Assembly (NCBI GenBank): GCA_005656395.1
Contig: SRSI01000017.1
Coordinates: forward strand, 434,001 to 498,000
DNA: 64,000 bases
Origin: Strongyloides papillosus
Lineage: Eukaryota; Nematoda; Chromadorea; Rhabditida; Strongyloididae
Direction: 5' to 3'
How positions within the stretch are numbered: position 1 is the stretch's first letter; each line of letters starts with the position of its first letter. A program made the translations under genes and the position numbers. Below, piece by piece: positions 10,987-23,883 of this stretch. The notes under the pieces are model-generated. The model was not told where the DNA came from. It saw only the letters and a list, made by a program, of their open reading frames with translations, and did not search any database.

Positions 10987-11352
10987 TCATTTTCCAAATC
11001 TCATTGGACGTGGTCTATCCCTTCTACAAAAATATAGAGGAATTAGTTGTTTGTTTGGAGGTTAAAAAAAAACATACCGTTTATCAAGGATACCTTCATC
11101 AACGACATATTCATCCTTTAGAGAAGGTTTACCATAAAATGTATAAAATCTTGCAAGTCTTATCATATTAGCTGGAGCATCTAAAAAAATAAATTTACAA
11201 ATAGATTAACAGATAAACATACACATCTTATAATTGTCATCATACATAGTTCCATCAATCTCATTCATTACTTTGTCTTGTTTACTTTGTATGACAAAGA
11301 TTGCTACTAACAACACAACAATAATTTTAGCAGCTCCAAATGTAGGCAGCAT
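10987..11352 (-). CDS. flp-21: FMRFamide-like neuropeptide precursor, flp-21 type (89 aa)
   Basis: Three small exons: 11352-11223, 11180-11078 and 11023-10987 (phases 1 and 2). Residues 5-24 form a hydrophobic signal peptide (AAKIIVVLLVAIF). The C-terminus reads DKR-RDRPRPMRFGK-stop. A dibasic/tribasic site therefore releases one RFG peptide, predicted to be amidated as DRPRPMRF-amide or RDRPRPMRF-amide. The single-peptide layout, the PRP-x-RFG core and the preceding segment (MIRLARFYTFYGKPS, then EYVVDEG) resemble flp-21 of C. elegans, whose peptide is GLGPRPLRF-amide and which is a ligand of the receptor NPR-1. The Met for Leu change and the longer basic N-terminus are differences. The gene is too fragmented to show as a long open frame. 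Confidence 0.8.
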
Positions 11353-12644
11353 TGTTGTATGTTTAAATCAAATAAATAACTAAAAAAATATAATAATTAC
11401 AAAAATAAAATCTCAGATTCTAAAATAAGATACACGAAGTGTAATATGTTTTTTTACTAGCATATGTCTTAAATAACAGCTTTTCGTGAACGGTGGGTAA
11501 AAAAATGTGGTAATTAAATTTTCAACGTATTAAGTTTGATTTAAAAAAAAGCAAAAACATAAGAATGGATAGTTAATTAAGGTAGGATGTTGTGCATAAA
11601 TAATATTCTCCAACAATGTAAATAATTATTAATAGCTAATCATCTGTAAATTTTATGCTTTTTTAATCATTGTACAAACAAAAATAGGAGATATTTAAAG
11701 GTAACCCACATATATTTATAATTTTTCAGAATAAAAAGGGGGAAGTAATTTGATGATATTATATTATGTCAAAAGACTTTATTATTAAGATTACTAATTA
11801 AAATAACAATGATTATACCATAATTTTAGATAGATTAAACATAATAATAAATATTTGATGTGATTCCGATGAAATAAGAATAAATAGAAAGTTCAAAAAA
11901 TTCCATGAACTTAAGCAGAGCTTTAACCTTTTTTTTAAATTAAAAAATCTCACCGCCTCCTGTGACATTCTATATTTAATTATAACATGATAATAAAATA
12001 TATTTGTAGAAATGTGCATAAAAAATATAAATGAAAAACAACGATAAATACTGAAATGTTATTAAGAAAAAATTTCGAAAATTTTACTTCACTTAAAATA
12101 AAAAAATTCCATTCTGTCTCGAAGATACATAGGAGAACATGCTTTGAGAATTAATATAAAAAGGAATTACAAATGTCATTTGCAAATGATAATGACTTCT
12201 ATGGTGATATAATAATAATGTTTATTTATAAATGATAAAAGTTGTTAATATTAAAAATTGTATGTTTGAAGGTAATAATAAGAGTTACGAGTGATGGTCT
12301 AAAAATATATTCTATTAGATGACGTTTGAATGGAAAGTAAAAGTAATTTACATAAAAACCCTTATTAATAATTAATTTTAATGGGTTTAGCAGAAAAAAG
12401 TTATATTTTATGGATACAATTTCTGAGTTCAAAAAATGTAAAATTTTTGCTACCTAGAATAGTAATAAGTATATTAAAAATAGAACCAATAAGTGAGACT
12501 TCACGGAATAATTAAATATATTTGATTAAATAAGAAAAAAATGTGTCAATAAATTATTAGAAGGTTTCTCACTTTATAATATTAGTTTCATAGAACTTCC
12601 TCCTACAATTCCGGTCTAATCTTAAGAAGTGGTGTTCACTAGAA
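11353..12644. other. Intergenic region between divergent flp-21 and GPCR genes
   Basis: About 1.3 kb of AT-rich DNA with scattered short open frames that look like chance. It should carry the promoters of both genes. I see no repeat or element end here. Confidence 0.5.
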
Positions 12645-13750
12645 ATGGATCTCTCGCCGATGCCGTTTTATGAGAAAATATTGTTTTTCATGGACATTAT
12701 AACAGCTTTATTGTTATGTTTTATTATTATTGTTCTAACAAGGCCTCAAAGAAATATAAATCTAAAATCAATGTATTTTTCATTGTATACTGTAAAAGTA
12801 AGTATTTTTTTAAGTAATATAACAAAACAATAAAATTAGTGTTTCATTGACTTAATCATGCTTATACAATTTTGTTTTTCAATGAGAATGCGAAAATATG
12901 GATTATTGAATTGGTTGATCTTTGAAGGTAGTTGGTGTTGGTTTAATTTGTCAAAAATTACAACAATATTCCATTATTACTCTAAATTAGTAATATATTT
13001 ATCTTCGATATGTATAGCAATGAATAGATTAATTACTGTTATTTTTGTTGTTAATCATGAACGGGTATGGAATCGCAAGAGGAATAGTATTATTTGTACC
13101 GCTTTAATCATGGCTCCATTGCCATATTTTATTTATATGTTAGCAGATAGTAATATTGTAACATGGTACTCATTGAGTACTAGTGATAATAAAATAATAA
13201 GACTACATTATAATTATATAACAAACTATTTAACTGCCATGGTTGATTTTTTATGTTGTATTTTATCAGCTATCATATGCCTTATAATTTATATCTATAT
13301 ATTTTATAAGTTGTGTAAAAAAAAAGATATTAAAGCGAAGAAAGGGATTACTGTAATTGCGAATATTACTAATATTAAAGTAGGAAATAGTGAATTGAAG
13401 TTGTTGGTAATATCCATATTACTTTTTATGACATTACTTTTGAATGCCATTATACAAGGAATAACGTTTTATGGACAAACTATAAACGATACCAATTTAA
13501 TTAACCATTTAAATACAATCAGGTAACAGGAAAATTATTAGTAATTAATATCATTAATAATTTTATATTTAGTTATCCAATTTGTGACTCTTTATACATG
13601 TTTACACCATACGTTTTAATCTTGTCATCGTCAATTGTTAGAAAAGATATCTTAAATTTATTCTGGAAAGTTGATAAACAAAAAACGTCAATTGAAGCTC
13701 TAAAAACAAGTAAAAAATCAATTTCCAAAAAACAAAACAAGAATAGTTAA
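12645..13750 (+). CDS. Seven-transmembrane serpentine receptor (nematode chemoreceptor-like), 337 aa
   Basis: Exons 12645-12797, 12840-13522 and 13573-13750 join in phases 0 and 2. Hydrophobic segments are seen near residues 11-33, 45-65, 85-125, 140-160, 200-230 and 250-275, then SYPICDSLYMFTPYVLILSS as the last helix and a Lys/Ser-rich cytoplasmic tail. AMNRLITV after the third helix sits where the DRY-like motif is expected. The final PYVLIL...VRKD is typical of the Srg superfamily (srv/srx/srt types) of nematode chemoreceptors. The exact subclass is not certain. It probably acts at the cilia of sensory neurons; the ligand is unknown. Confidence 0.72.
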
Positions 13751-13923
13751 ATTATAATTTTATTTTATATTTTAAAGTAATAAATTAATAATATACAGTA
13801 TAATAAATTTAAATAATTTATTATGTAGCTATAAAAAATATTATAATTAACTATTTTACATTAATCGTGTATTAGAAAATAGGCAGAATAATTAACATGA
13901 TTTTTTATTTTTAAATTATGTAC

Positions 13924-16900
13924 TTAAGATAGTGTATTTTTGTTGAGAATTTTTTTTTGACGTAGCACGTAAGGGTTGCCTTTGAGATATTTATATAGAA
14001 TAAATAATGTTGGTAATTGAGACGGTAAACAATTAACATCTGTCTTTGAGTTTTCTTGGGTGTAATTTTCATGATGAAGTAGGGTAATAGAGGATAAATA
14101 GTATTCTTTTATCATATAAAATGCCATTGATCTTATAAATGGATCATCATGGGCACCCTCCACAAATGCAATACTCCCATCGTCAATATCAATTAAACCC
14201 TCTCCCACATCCTCCTTCCATTTATCAATTTTTTGTCTAGTCAAATTCAAAACATACTTCAAAATAATATTTTCAATATACTTATCTTGTTCAAAAACAT
14301 TACTAATATACGTCTTGACAATCATTATCCCTAATTGAATATCACTTAACCTTTCCATAACAACTTTCAATGCATTTTCAATGTCATTACAACATAAAAA
14401 TATTGCAACTGCATATAAATACTCACCTTTAGAAATACAATTAAAAGCATTTCTCATAGCAAATACTCTATCTTTTTCATTTTCATAGGATTGCAAAAAA
14501 AAATTGGACCTTGCTACATCATGTTGTTTACGAAATAACGTTGCAATAATATTCTTTTTTCGGAGAACCATATAGTAAACAGCGGCATCCATGGGATTAT
14601 TTTTTTTCAAGTATGCATGTTGAGCAAGTTTTTCAAAACATGTCTTTAGGTTATCAGGATGTTTTAACCACCAACCTATGCCGTAATTAACTAAATTATC
14701 CCAACAGACATTGTCATTAACTTCCATAAGTACATTTTCAAATAACTCATTTTCTGAGGTTGAATGGAATGCCCAAATGATTGTGGATGATGGGAATGGA
14801 TTAATTTTTGAATTATTCATTTTCTTCAGTGAGGTGAAAATTTGAAAGAATGTGTAGTATTTTTTACTACAATTATCGTATGCAATGTTATGCTTTATTT
14901 GATAGTATTTGGTGACACCTTCAATGATTGAAATTAGTTGGTACATCTCGTCTTTGTTTAAACCCGTTAGCTCAATTTTTTTCAAAACATCTGTCAATAT
15001 TTTACAATCGTCCTCAGAAAGCTCATCATCTCCATGTGCATATGTACCATTAGTATTTCCAATATCATCCTCCTCCACCATCTCTTCGTTATCAACCTCA
15101 TCATCTGAATCCATATCAATATTAAAATCTTCACTTTCAATAGATAATTTATCATCGAAAGATAATCTACTATCAAACAAATTACTACTGCTTTCATTAA
15201 ACAAATTAGATGAATTATCAAATGTCTTATTTTTATTATTCTCCATCTCCTCTATTTTCTTTCTTTCAATATATTCATCCAATGTAATTTGTTCATTCCT
15301 TAATGCAATAACCTTTTCAATTTCATTCTCCGGAATAGGTTCTATATACACGGATTTCGTAATATTATTGTTTTTTGAATATTTACTATATCTTTTCACT
15401 TGATTAAATATATTTTTAAGAATACTATTCACAATATCATAATTGTTTGTTTCTATCAAATAAATCAAAAAATTTGGGTGGTATTGTATATTTTTATTTT
15501 TCAAAATATTTATTGTCTCCTCATCCAATGAATATAATTTAAAAGTATTACCGTTGCCAAGTAGAAATTTATTATTCTCTAACCATTCCATTAGTAAAGA
15601 ATCTCCACTTTTGTCATCTAAAAAAAATCTGCATACCAAGAATAATTTATTATGCAATGAAAGGGAAAAAATTTGAACCTCTTGACAAATTTGAATACAT
15701 AAATAATACACTTTTTCTGTCCCTAGTAGCCATGAAATGAATATGTCCTTTGTATTAATGTCGTTTGTCAGTTGTATGACGTGCGAAGATTCCTTATTCC
15801 ATACGGTAGCATCCAAATTTTGACATTCATAAATATTAAGAATTAATTCGTTATTATACTTTATCAATAAAGCCATTTTACCATCGTAGATTGCTGGTGT
15901 TATGTGATGGTGTGGTCCATTAAAAGTCATCCCATTATTCTTTGAAATATTACATTCTTTAGTGATATTATAAAAGTTAAGGGAATTATTAGTTGTTTGG
16001 AGGCATATTTTTGGATAATCATTATATTCATACATCATACCTTTAATGCTTTTATCTCTAGGAATAATAAATACATTTGATGTACCTTTTTCATCAAAAT
16101 ATTCAACAGATACCAAGTTAACATTCAAATTTTTTTCATCATACTCCCACAAAATTATCTTTGGTATCTTTAAACTTTCACAATTTCCAATAATAAATAA
16201 ATAATTCACTTCTGAATGGTTTTTTTTAAACACCTCACCTGGAGTGGTAAAGTATAGACAATATATGTTGTCAATTGTATATTTTATAATGTCAACTGAA
16301 AATGCAGATTTTATGGTAATATTATTCGTGCGAGATTCTCCTTTATTTGCGTGGGTATTATTTTCATATATTTGATAGATATGTAATTTTTTGTCATAGC
16401 ACATGCTGAATGTTAAGGGAAATGAAGGATTTGACTCATTCCCAGAATGGAGCCATGTTATTTTATTATAATACTCATTTACATTTAAATAGAATTTTGT
16501 CAAATCTTCTAGTTTACACTTTTTTTTAATTTCATTAGGATTTACTATTTTCCATAAAATTATTTCTAATTGATAATGTCCCTTGTTTGTACTTTTCTTT
16601 GAACCCACAGTTAAACAGAAATCTAAATATGATGTTATGTTTTCTATATTATATTTAGCTCCATCCAAAAAAGTATCATAATTAATACTTTCTAGGAATG
16701 TTAAATTTGATTGACAATGAATGTTTGCTTTGGAAGCATCAATTCTTCCATCTTTGTATATAATTATTAGTGTTGAATTGACATCTTGCATGTCAAAAGT
16801 ATGTTTTTCAATGTTTTCATTTGTGTCGGTAATCTCTGGTGAATGAGAGGTAAATTTATCGTATGGTATGAATACTGCATAACTTATCTTTGAATGTAGC

Positions 16901-18370
16901 CGACATGGTGATAGAACATTTTGAGTTGATGAAATGAGTTTTGTATCACAACTTTTAAATGAACTATCGAGATTGAAAAGATTCCATATTGTTAGTGTTC
17001 CGTTATTTTCATTAATGTAAAATAGGCCATCAGAGGTTTCTTTCCAATTATTATAAAGTTTTTCAAGATCTATTGTAATTATTGACTCACATTCTGATTT
17101 ATTATCTATTTCCTCATCCTCCTCTTCCTCTACTTCGTTAAAATTCAAGGTTGTCATAGTTTTCTTTAAATTTTTCATGAATGCTAAACTCTTATTGTTC
17201 AACCATCTTGGAGTGAATACTTCAGCATTGTTACCAAAATTTTCAATATAACCGGAAATGTTTTCTTGAACTATACTAGATACAATATAGAAAAACACCG
17301 TCTTCATCTTCACAGGAAGATCAAAAACACCGATATTCAAAGTTCCTTTATCAGGTGACTTTAATTTTTCGCATTTTTTAGTATTATTATTATTAGTAGT
17401 AGTAATAGAATGAGAATGTTTCTTTGCCATAATTTTTTCTTTCATTTTTTTAAAATAATTTTGTCGCTTTTGTTGTTTTTCTTCTGTCCTTGTACTTCCA
17501 TACAAAATATCACTTATATGCTCAAGATCGTGATCCACATACAACTCCTCATTTAATATATTTTCTTTCCATACTCGAGCAACACCATCTTTACAAAAAG
17601 TGATTATACAATTCTCAATTTCATAACGAAAAATTTCTTTTGGGATTTTTCTCCACTCAAATCCTACAACCGATGTAGGATGATTTAGTATTGTAAAGTC
17701 GAATGTTAGTTTTTTGTCCATTGTTTGCGAGGAATAACTTACCATTTGATACCATATAACAACTTTCGTATCATTACTACCACTGGTAGCGAAAAACATT
17801 GAATCATTTGATGCTGAAATTATTGTTATTGGATATGAAACAGAATATTCCCATATTTTGTTTAGTACCAACTCTTGTATATTCTCATTATTTAAATTGT
17901 TATTGTATAAATTAATTTCATAAATATTTAAAAAATTTCCAGCTGAAACAATTAGTTTCGTACCATTATGATACCATGCACCAGTATTTACTTCTACGTC
18001 AAGTACAATTTCATCCAACTTCTCCCATTTATAATATTTTATTTCATTATCATGCAAATTATAAATAGGTACAAATATTACAAAAACATTCCTGCCAGAT
18101 ATAAATATTTTTCCGGTTTCCTCGCAACAAACGATATTTGATATTTCTTCATACTTAAAATTTAGAGAAAAAAAAATATTTTGTATTTTATTAATGTTTC
18201 TATCAAATATTACAACATTACCATTTAGACAACACGTCTATAAAATGAAATTATTATAAAAAATGAGGAAGAGGTAAACGTACAATAAACCACAGATTAT
18301 TTACACATCCAATACCGCAGCATTTTGTCGAGTTCCTAATTGCTCCATGGTAAATGTCACATATTTCCAT
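13924..18370 (-). CDS. rbc-1: Rabconnectin-3 / DMX-like / Rav1 homologue (1,466 aa)
   Basis: Regulator of V-ATPase assembly (RAVE complex) on endosomes and synaptic vesicles. Exon 1 is 18370-18284 and exon 2 is 18237-13924, phase 0. The start is supported by similarity of the first 80 residues to DMXL proteins: MEICDIYHGAIRNSTKCC, then GNVVIFD and NVFVIFVPIYN, the first WD40 blades. WD-type repeats occupy roughly residues 30-850. An Asp/Glu-rich linker lies near 1040-1100. The Rav1p C-terminal domain covers about 1170-1450, with DAAVYYMVLRKKNIIATLFR and IFLCCNDIENALKVVMERLS as hallmark blocks. At 1,466 residues it is close to yeast Rav1 and only half the length of vertebrate DMXL. The C-terminal WD40 repeats of animal DMXL are absent, and the opposite-strand GPCR ends 173 bp away, leaving no room for them. 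Confidence 0.9.
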
Positions 18371-19067
18371 ATTGATAATGAAATGTGTTGGTAAAACGAA
18401 TACTTAAGAATAAGTGAAAATTAATCTCCTAGTAGTTAACAATACACACAAAATTTAGTATTGTAAATAGTGTATCTATATAAACACAAACTATATAAGT
18501 ATAAATTTTTAGATTGTTTATAAATAAACCTAATAAACGATTTAATTCTATAAATATATCGAATTTATGTGAAATACTAACTAAATAACGTAATATTGTA
18601 ATAAACTTTTAATACAAATCTATATAAAGAATTATATTAATAAATTTTTGGTAATAATCAAATATATGATAAGACATCGGAGATAAATATTTGTGGAAAT
18701 GACTAATCGAAGTGTTGCTGTATTAAAGTTTTCAAATATTTATACTTAAACTTTATTAACGAAATTAGTTCAGTCAACTTTCTTTTGTTTAGTTAATTCA
18801 TTTAAAAATTACTATTTTAAAGCGACAATAAAAAAATAATGTGTAAATACATCACATATCTTCACTGTTAAATGTTCATAAATATATTATTATTAATAAG
18901 AAATATAGAAAAAAAATTTTAATAACAAAAATAAAAATATTTTTTTAGATGTTGTCACTTTCTATAACATGAATATGAAAAATAGATCAATTAATTTTAT
19001 TTTTTGTATTGTCATTAATAATACAATGTCTACATAAATTAATTACAAAAGAAATAAGTTAAAAATA
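18371..19067. other. Intergenic region between rbc-1 and the GT64 gene
   Basis: Non-coding, AT-rich; the promoter of rbc-1 and the 3' flank of the GT64 gene. No motif recognised. Confidence 0.5.
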
Positions 19068-20508
19068 CTAGCATTTTTTTTTATTTGAGCCTAGGCATTT
19101 ATTTGACTTTTTCATAGGATTTTTTCCATATACCCCAATCAAATGTTTTACACATTTATCTCTAATTTTATAGTGATTATTTTTATCAGATAATCCTTTA
19201 GAATACGTTCGTGACTTTAAAATATTTAGATCTTTCATATTAAAAAATAAATTAGGTTTTTTACTACTTTCAGCAACTAAAAAATTCATAACTATATCTT
19301 CGCAATTCATGTATTTATCCACGTAGTTTCTTAGTTCCTCACTCATTTCGTTTGTATACTTTGTCAGATATTTCTAAAATGATTAATTATTTATTTTTCT
19401 ATACTTACCCGGTGGATGAAGGTTAACCCAGTTAAAATTAAATCAAATTTTTTTTGTGGCTTAGCGAAATATCCAATCTTATTTTTTTCAAATGTACTTC
19501 TTGTATGTTGACCGACTAAGACATCTTTGTTTGTTTGCCAAATTTTGAAAGCTTTATTAAGTAGATTGTTATTAACCATTTGATCATCATCTATTGATAA
19601 AATACCATACGTTGTAATTATATCTAGTGGTAAAAATCTATTGTTTAATGAATTTTTTTTAGTTTTAACAAAATACAACGGTTTCTTTAACTTAGGCCAA
19701 ATAGATTTTTTAGGAATGTTTTTCGAATTTTGGTCATTCCATATAATGATAATTTTATCAATCTTATTGTTGAAGGATAATCTTCTAGTAATTCTTTTTA
19801 AAAGTGATATTCGTCTATATGTTAAAATTAAAACTGTAAATGTATCAAATTTAATTTTTCCTGTGAATCTTGATTTTGAAAAGAGTTCTTTATCCTCTTC
19901 ATATAGCGGTAATGTTGTTATTAAAGAATTTTTTATATTTACATAACTGACATCTCTTAATGTAAATCTTTCTTCTAGACATTTTTTACCATAATATAAT
20001 TTTTCTGATATATTAATAAATTTGTATGGCAATTCATTTTCAATGATAGAACAATCTCCATTTATTGTAAATAATTCTCGCTGTATAATGGCTTTCTCAA
20101 AAAATTGGTTATTTGTCATATTTTGAATAGTTGTTACTTGATTTAAATTCAATATCGGAATACATGATTCTTCAAATAAAGTTTTGATAACGTCCCATTC
20201 AACTGGTATTGTATTTGATACAAGACAATATAATTTGTTAATATAACAAATTCTTCCTTCAATTATTAGCTTGTTTATATTTGGTGGTATTTGATCTAAA
20301 AAATGTTTTAGTTCCAATATCTAGAAAGCTTAAAGTTACACTGATTAACAAGTTCACCTCCATTATTCTGTGCAATATTGTAATAATATCTGGGGTCATT
20401 AAAATTAAATTGAAAAAACCTAAACAAATCCATATTTTGGTCTACATTCTGTGATTTAGTTATCAATAATAATGAAAGAACTGTTAAATGATAAATAAAT
20501 ATTTTCAT
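19068..20508 (-). CDS. Exostosin-like GT64 family glycosyltransferase, EXTL2-like (453 aa)
   Basis: GT64 enzymes transfer GlcNAc or GalNAc from UDP-sugars in heparan sulfate/linkage-region synthesis in the Golgi. Exons: 20508-20340, 20295-19409 and 19373-19068 (phases 1 and 0). An N-terminal hydrophobic segment (MKIFIYHLTVLSLLLI) is a signal or anchor. The catalytic domain starts near residue 215 with FTVLILTYRR and continues with IIIIWNDQ, NSLNNRFLPLD and the metal/UDP-binding ILSIDDDQMV (DDD). It then runs through LTGLTFIHR-KYLTKYTNEM to VDKYMNCEDIVMNFLV, the NCEDIxMNF hallmark. There is no GT47 exostosin domain, so it is an EXTL2-like single-domain enzyme. Residues 57-210 are unlike known family members and poorly explained. 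Confidence 0.85.
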
Positions 20509-21987
20509 ATTTTAATGGATTTAAAGAGATTTAATTTTTATTAATTTTAACACTCTTTATAAATACAATAAATCCAAATATTATATGAAATTAGCATATA
20601 CCACACATATAAAAATAATTAAGCCTAAAGAAAATTATGATATAGTTATAGAAGACTAATAAATTGTTTTCAAAGAAATATATTAATTGTGTTTTGTTAA
20701 ATTTGTATAGGAAATACATATAATTATTTTTCAATGTTAAGTAATTTTAGTATCGTTAAATAGTACTGATATTTATGATAAATTAAAAAATTACATACTA
20801 TTATATGAAATTTAAAAATAATTTCTCATAAAAGAAACTTTTTTTACTATTTGTATTTGTTTCAATTAGAAAATAAGTACTTCTGGTTGTTGTAGTCAAA
20901 TCAATTCCTCGAGTAACATTGAAATTAACAATGTAATTCTTAATAATTTGTTGTACAAAAAAGTGTAATAAAATTGGAAAAAGTCTCGTAATCGTATCAA
21001 TTACAATTTTTTATTTCAATGATATTAAACATGAAAGAAATGGTATTAAAATGATTGAAATATATGTTATAATTATACAAATGTTATATTAATAGAAAAT
21101 AAATTCAGAGGAAATACTTTTTTGTTTCAGAAGATTTTGAAAAAGTAAAGAAAACCCTCAGATATTTTAAACAGTTCAAACTACAAATATTTTTAACAAA
21201 GAAATTTAAAGATGCAACCTAGTTTAAAATTTTTAAACTTTTTTTTATAGAATAATAGTTTAAAATTTAATAAATAACATCATAATATATCAATTATATT
21301 AAAATTTGAAATCAACTTTGCATTCATACTCTTTGAGTTATTATTAATCTGATTATTTATATTTAATAATATTCATATAAAAACTACAATTAAATTTTTG
21401 TTAAATATATTTTGTAAATAACAAAACTCTTATATGTTTATAGGTATACGTGTTAATATTTATAAATAATCTAAAGTTCATTGAAAATTCCTGTCAGTGG
21501 GTTTTTTTTTTCCTCATCAAATAAAAAAAGTTGTAAAATTGAAATTATAAAATTCAATGACATATCAAATAAATTAAGGTATTTTTTAAAGTCAAAATGA
21601 TAATTCGAAGCTTATTGTTCTTAATTTCCGGTTAAAGTATTAATGCAATTACAACAAGAATCTCTATGAAGGATATCTCTTAAGATTTCATTAAATCATT
21701 CAAAAGTGATAAATCATATAATCTAATAGATTTCAATGTAAATTCTTAATATAGATGAAAATTATCATTAAACGTCAAAATATGATTTATAGCATTAAAT
21801 TTGCTTTGTATAATAATATTATTAAAATATGTAATAATAATACTGTCAAAATATGGAAAATCCAATAAACTCGATTTCTTAAATAATTATACTCCATAAT
21901 TCATACTATATCCGTATAAATTAATGAAAAAGTTCTCCAACAATACATTTTCCATACTTAATTATATAATATTCTTTTAAATATATA
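20509..21987. other. Intergenic region between divergent glycosyltransferase genes
   Basis: 1.5 kb of AT-rich DNA between the GT64 (-) and GT49 (+) starts. No exon, repeat or element end is apparent. Confidence 0.5.
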
Positions 21988-23373
21988 ATGAAAATTCTCT
22001 TTCTATTCTATATAATATTAATATGTTTTATATCATCTATAATTACTTCTGAAAATTTTGCATTATATGATTTCAATACGTCTACGCATTTTACAAAGAA
22101 TTTTTCAACACCTTTCAAGAGCAATTTTACATGGTAGACTGATTAATAAAAATATATTCTATATTTCACTCACTCTAATTATAGGTTTCACTACAAAACT
22201 TTCACTGTAATTTCACATATTATTGAAGGTCAAAAACCAGATTACTTAAATAGTTTAACTCTTGTTTTACATATCAGTAATGATAGAAGTTTTAATGGAC
22301 TTGAGGATCGTTTAAAAAATTGGGATGGACCAATTTCACTTGGTATTTATATGGTTAATGATAAGATTATGTCCGCAGAAACAGAATGTACAATTTGTAC
22401 TCTTAAAAGTTATCTAAAGGATAGAAACAATGTTTCAGTTCATTTTATTTTTAAAAAGACAAATATTTCAGATGATGATATGATTTATCTCAAAAAAGCA
22501 ACATTTTGTGATAATTTTAACATTGATAAAAAACAAAATCAATGTGTTATTGTAAATCGTAAAGATAAATTAAAAAAATTAGTATCATATCCAATAAATA
22601 CAATAAGAAACGTTGCCAGAAAACTTGCACATACAAAATTTTTAATAGTAACAGATTCTGATCAAATGTTTTCACCAGATTTTATTAAAAAAGTTTTACC
22701 TGTGGTAAAAAAAGGGTATTCTAAAAATAAAAAAACAGTTTATGTTATAAGAGTTTTTGAAACAGTTTCAGAAAATTACATAGATGGACCTAAGAATAAA
22801 AAAGAATTACATAGAATGTTAGAGGACCATAAAGCTTTTGTTTTTCATCACCAAAATATAATATATCTTGGAATACCAAAATTAAGAGAATGGTTTAAAG
22901 TGAAGGATAATAATCAAAGTTCAATTCAATTTGAAAATCCATATAATAATGATGCTTGGGAACCTAAAATTATTATTCCTGATGATGCACCATATCATGA
23001 TGAAAATTTTCCATATCCATACAGAGACAATACTGTTATGGTATGTAGTTTTTTTTCTAATTCAATTATTTTATTTTAGAGATGGAGCCTTTGTATTGAA
23101 GGGTATAAATTTCTTGTATTAAACAATGTATTTATGTATCATCTCGGAGTTAAATCATTGAATGAATCAAACAATATGAGAGAAGCAAGAAGAATAAATA
23201 GAAGCAAATATCTAAGTGCAAGAAAAAATTTTACTAAAAGGTACAGAAAAAAGTATTCAAAAAATGTTGATGTTTGTATGAAAGTACCTAATGTTGAAGA
23301 AAGAAAAAAATTGTTAAGTGATAATATTTTTATTTTGAAGAGTTTTAGAAAACAAAGAAGAATGTATAAATGA
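21988..23373 (+). CDS. GT49 family glycosyltransferase (LARGE C-terminal / bgnt-like), 431 aa
   Basis: GT49 enzymes add GlcNAc or GlcA in the Golgi. Exons: 21988-22133, 22185-23040 and 23080-23373 (phases 2 and 0). A signal/anchor (MKILFLFYIILICFISSI) is followed by Asn-rich glycosylatable sequence. Diagnostic blocks: YPINTIRNVARKLAHTKFLI, then VTDSDQMFSPDF with the DSD metal-binding triad, VYVIRVFET, KKELHRML, the DAWEPKIIIPDDAPYHDENF block, and after the last intron RWSLCIEGYKFLVLNNVFMYHLG. These follow the order seen in the Glyco_transf_49 domain. The tail is strongly basic (RKNFTKRYRKKYSKN). Such genes form an expanded family in nematodes; the acceptor substrate is unknown. Confidence 0.85.
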
Positions 23374-23883
23374 GATTATTTTGTATTTAAAGGGAATTCT
23401 AATGCATAATTAAATGGCTTATTTTTTAATCTAACAATTATTTATCATTAATATTGTTAAAATTTGAATATTCTCATATTTCATATCACGTATTATACTA
23501 GTATAAGTACTGAATATATTGCTAAATAAAACAGTTTTCTCACTTATAACTCTTATCTTTCTTTTCTGATGTTTTCAAGGGAAGACAATAAAGGAAAACT
23601 ACTAAAGAAGAAGTGTTCCGAACTTAACACTGACAATAATTGTCTTAATAATGATTCAATATTAATGACTATAATTTATTAAAGAAATGATAAAATATTA
23701 AAAATTTACAAAAATATAATGAAGCCATATATCTTGTAATTTATATTAAGATATTTTTAATTAATTTAAAAATTAGCTTTTTGATAAAAGATTATATTAT
23801 GTTTGATGTTCGTTGTAAATTTATAATATTTACCATAAAGCAATCCTGTTTAAAACATTTACATCCACGATATTTTGAATTTT
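23374..23883. other. Intergenic region at the inverted-duplication breakpoint
   Basis: About 23374-23630 is unique 3' flank of the GT49 gene. From about 23630 the sequence becomes the 3' flank of precursor copy B and matches 2246-2510 in inverse orientation. No gene. Confidence 0.6.

Noticed and set aside
11813..12432. Two 68-aa minus-strand frames
   Set aside because: Phe/Asn/Ile-rich chance frames without splice context or motif in an intergenic region.
14909..15403. 164-aa Ser-rich open frame on the + strand
   Set aside because: It is the antisense of the acidic Asp/Glu/Ser linker of the rabconnectin gene; composition mirrors that exon and no signal or motif supports it.
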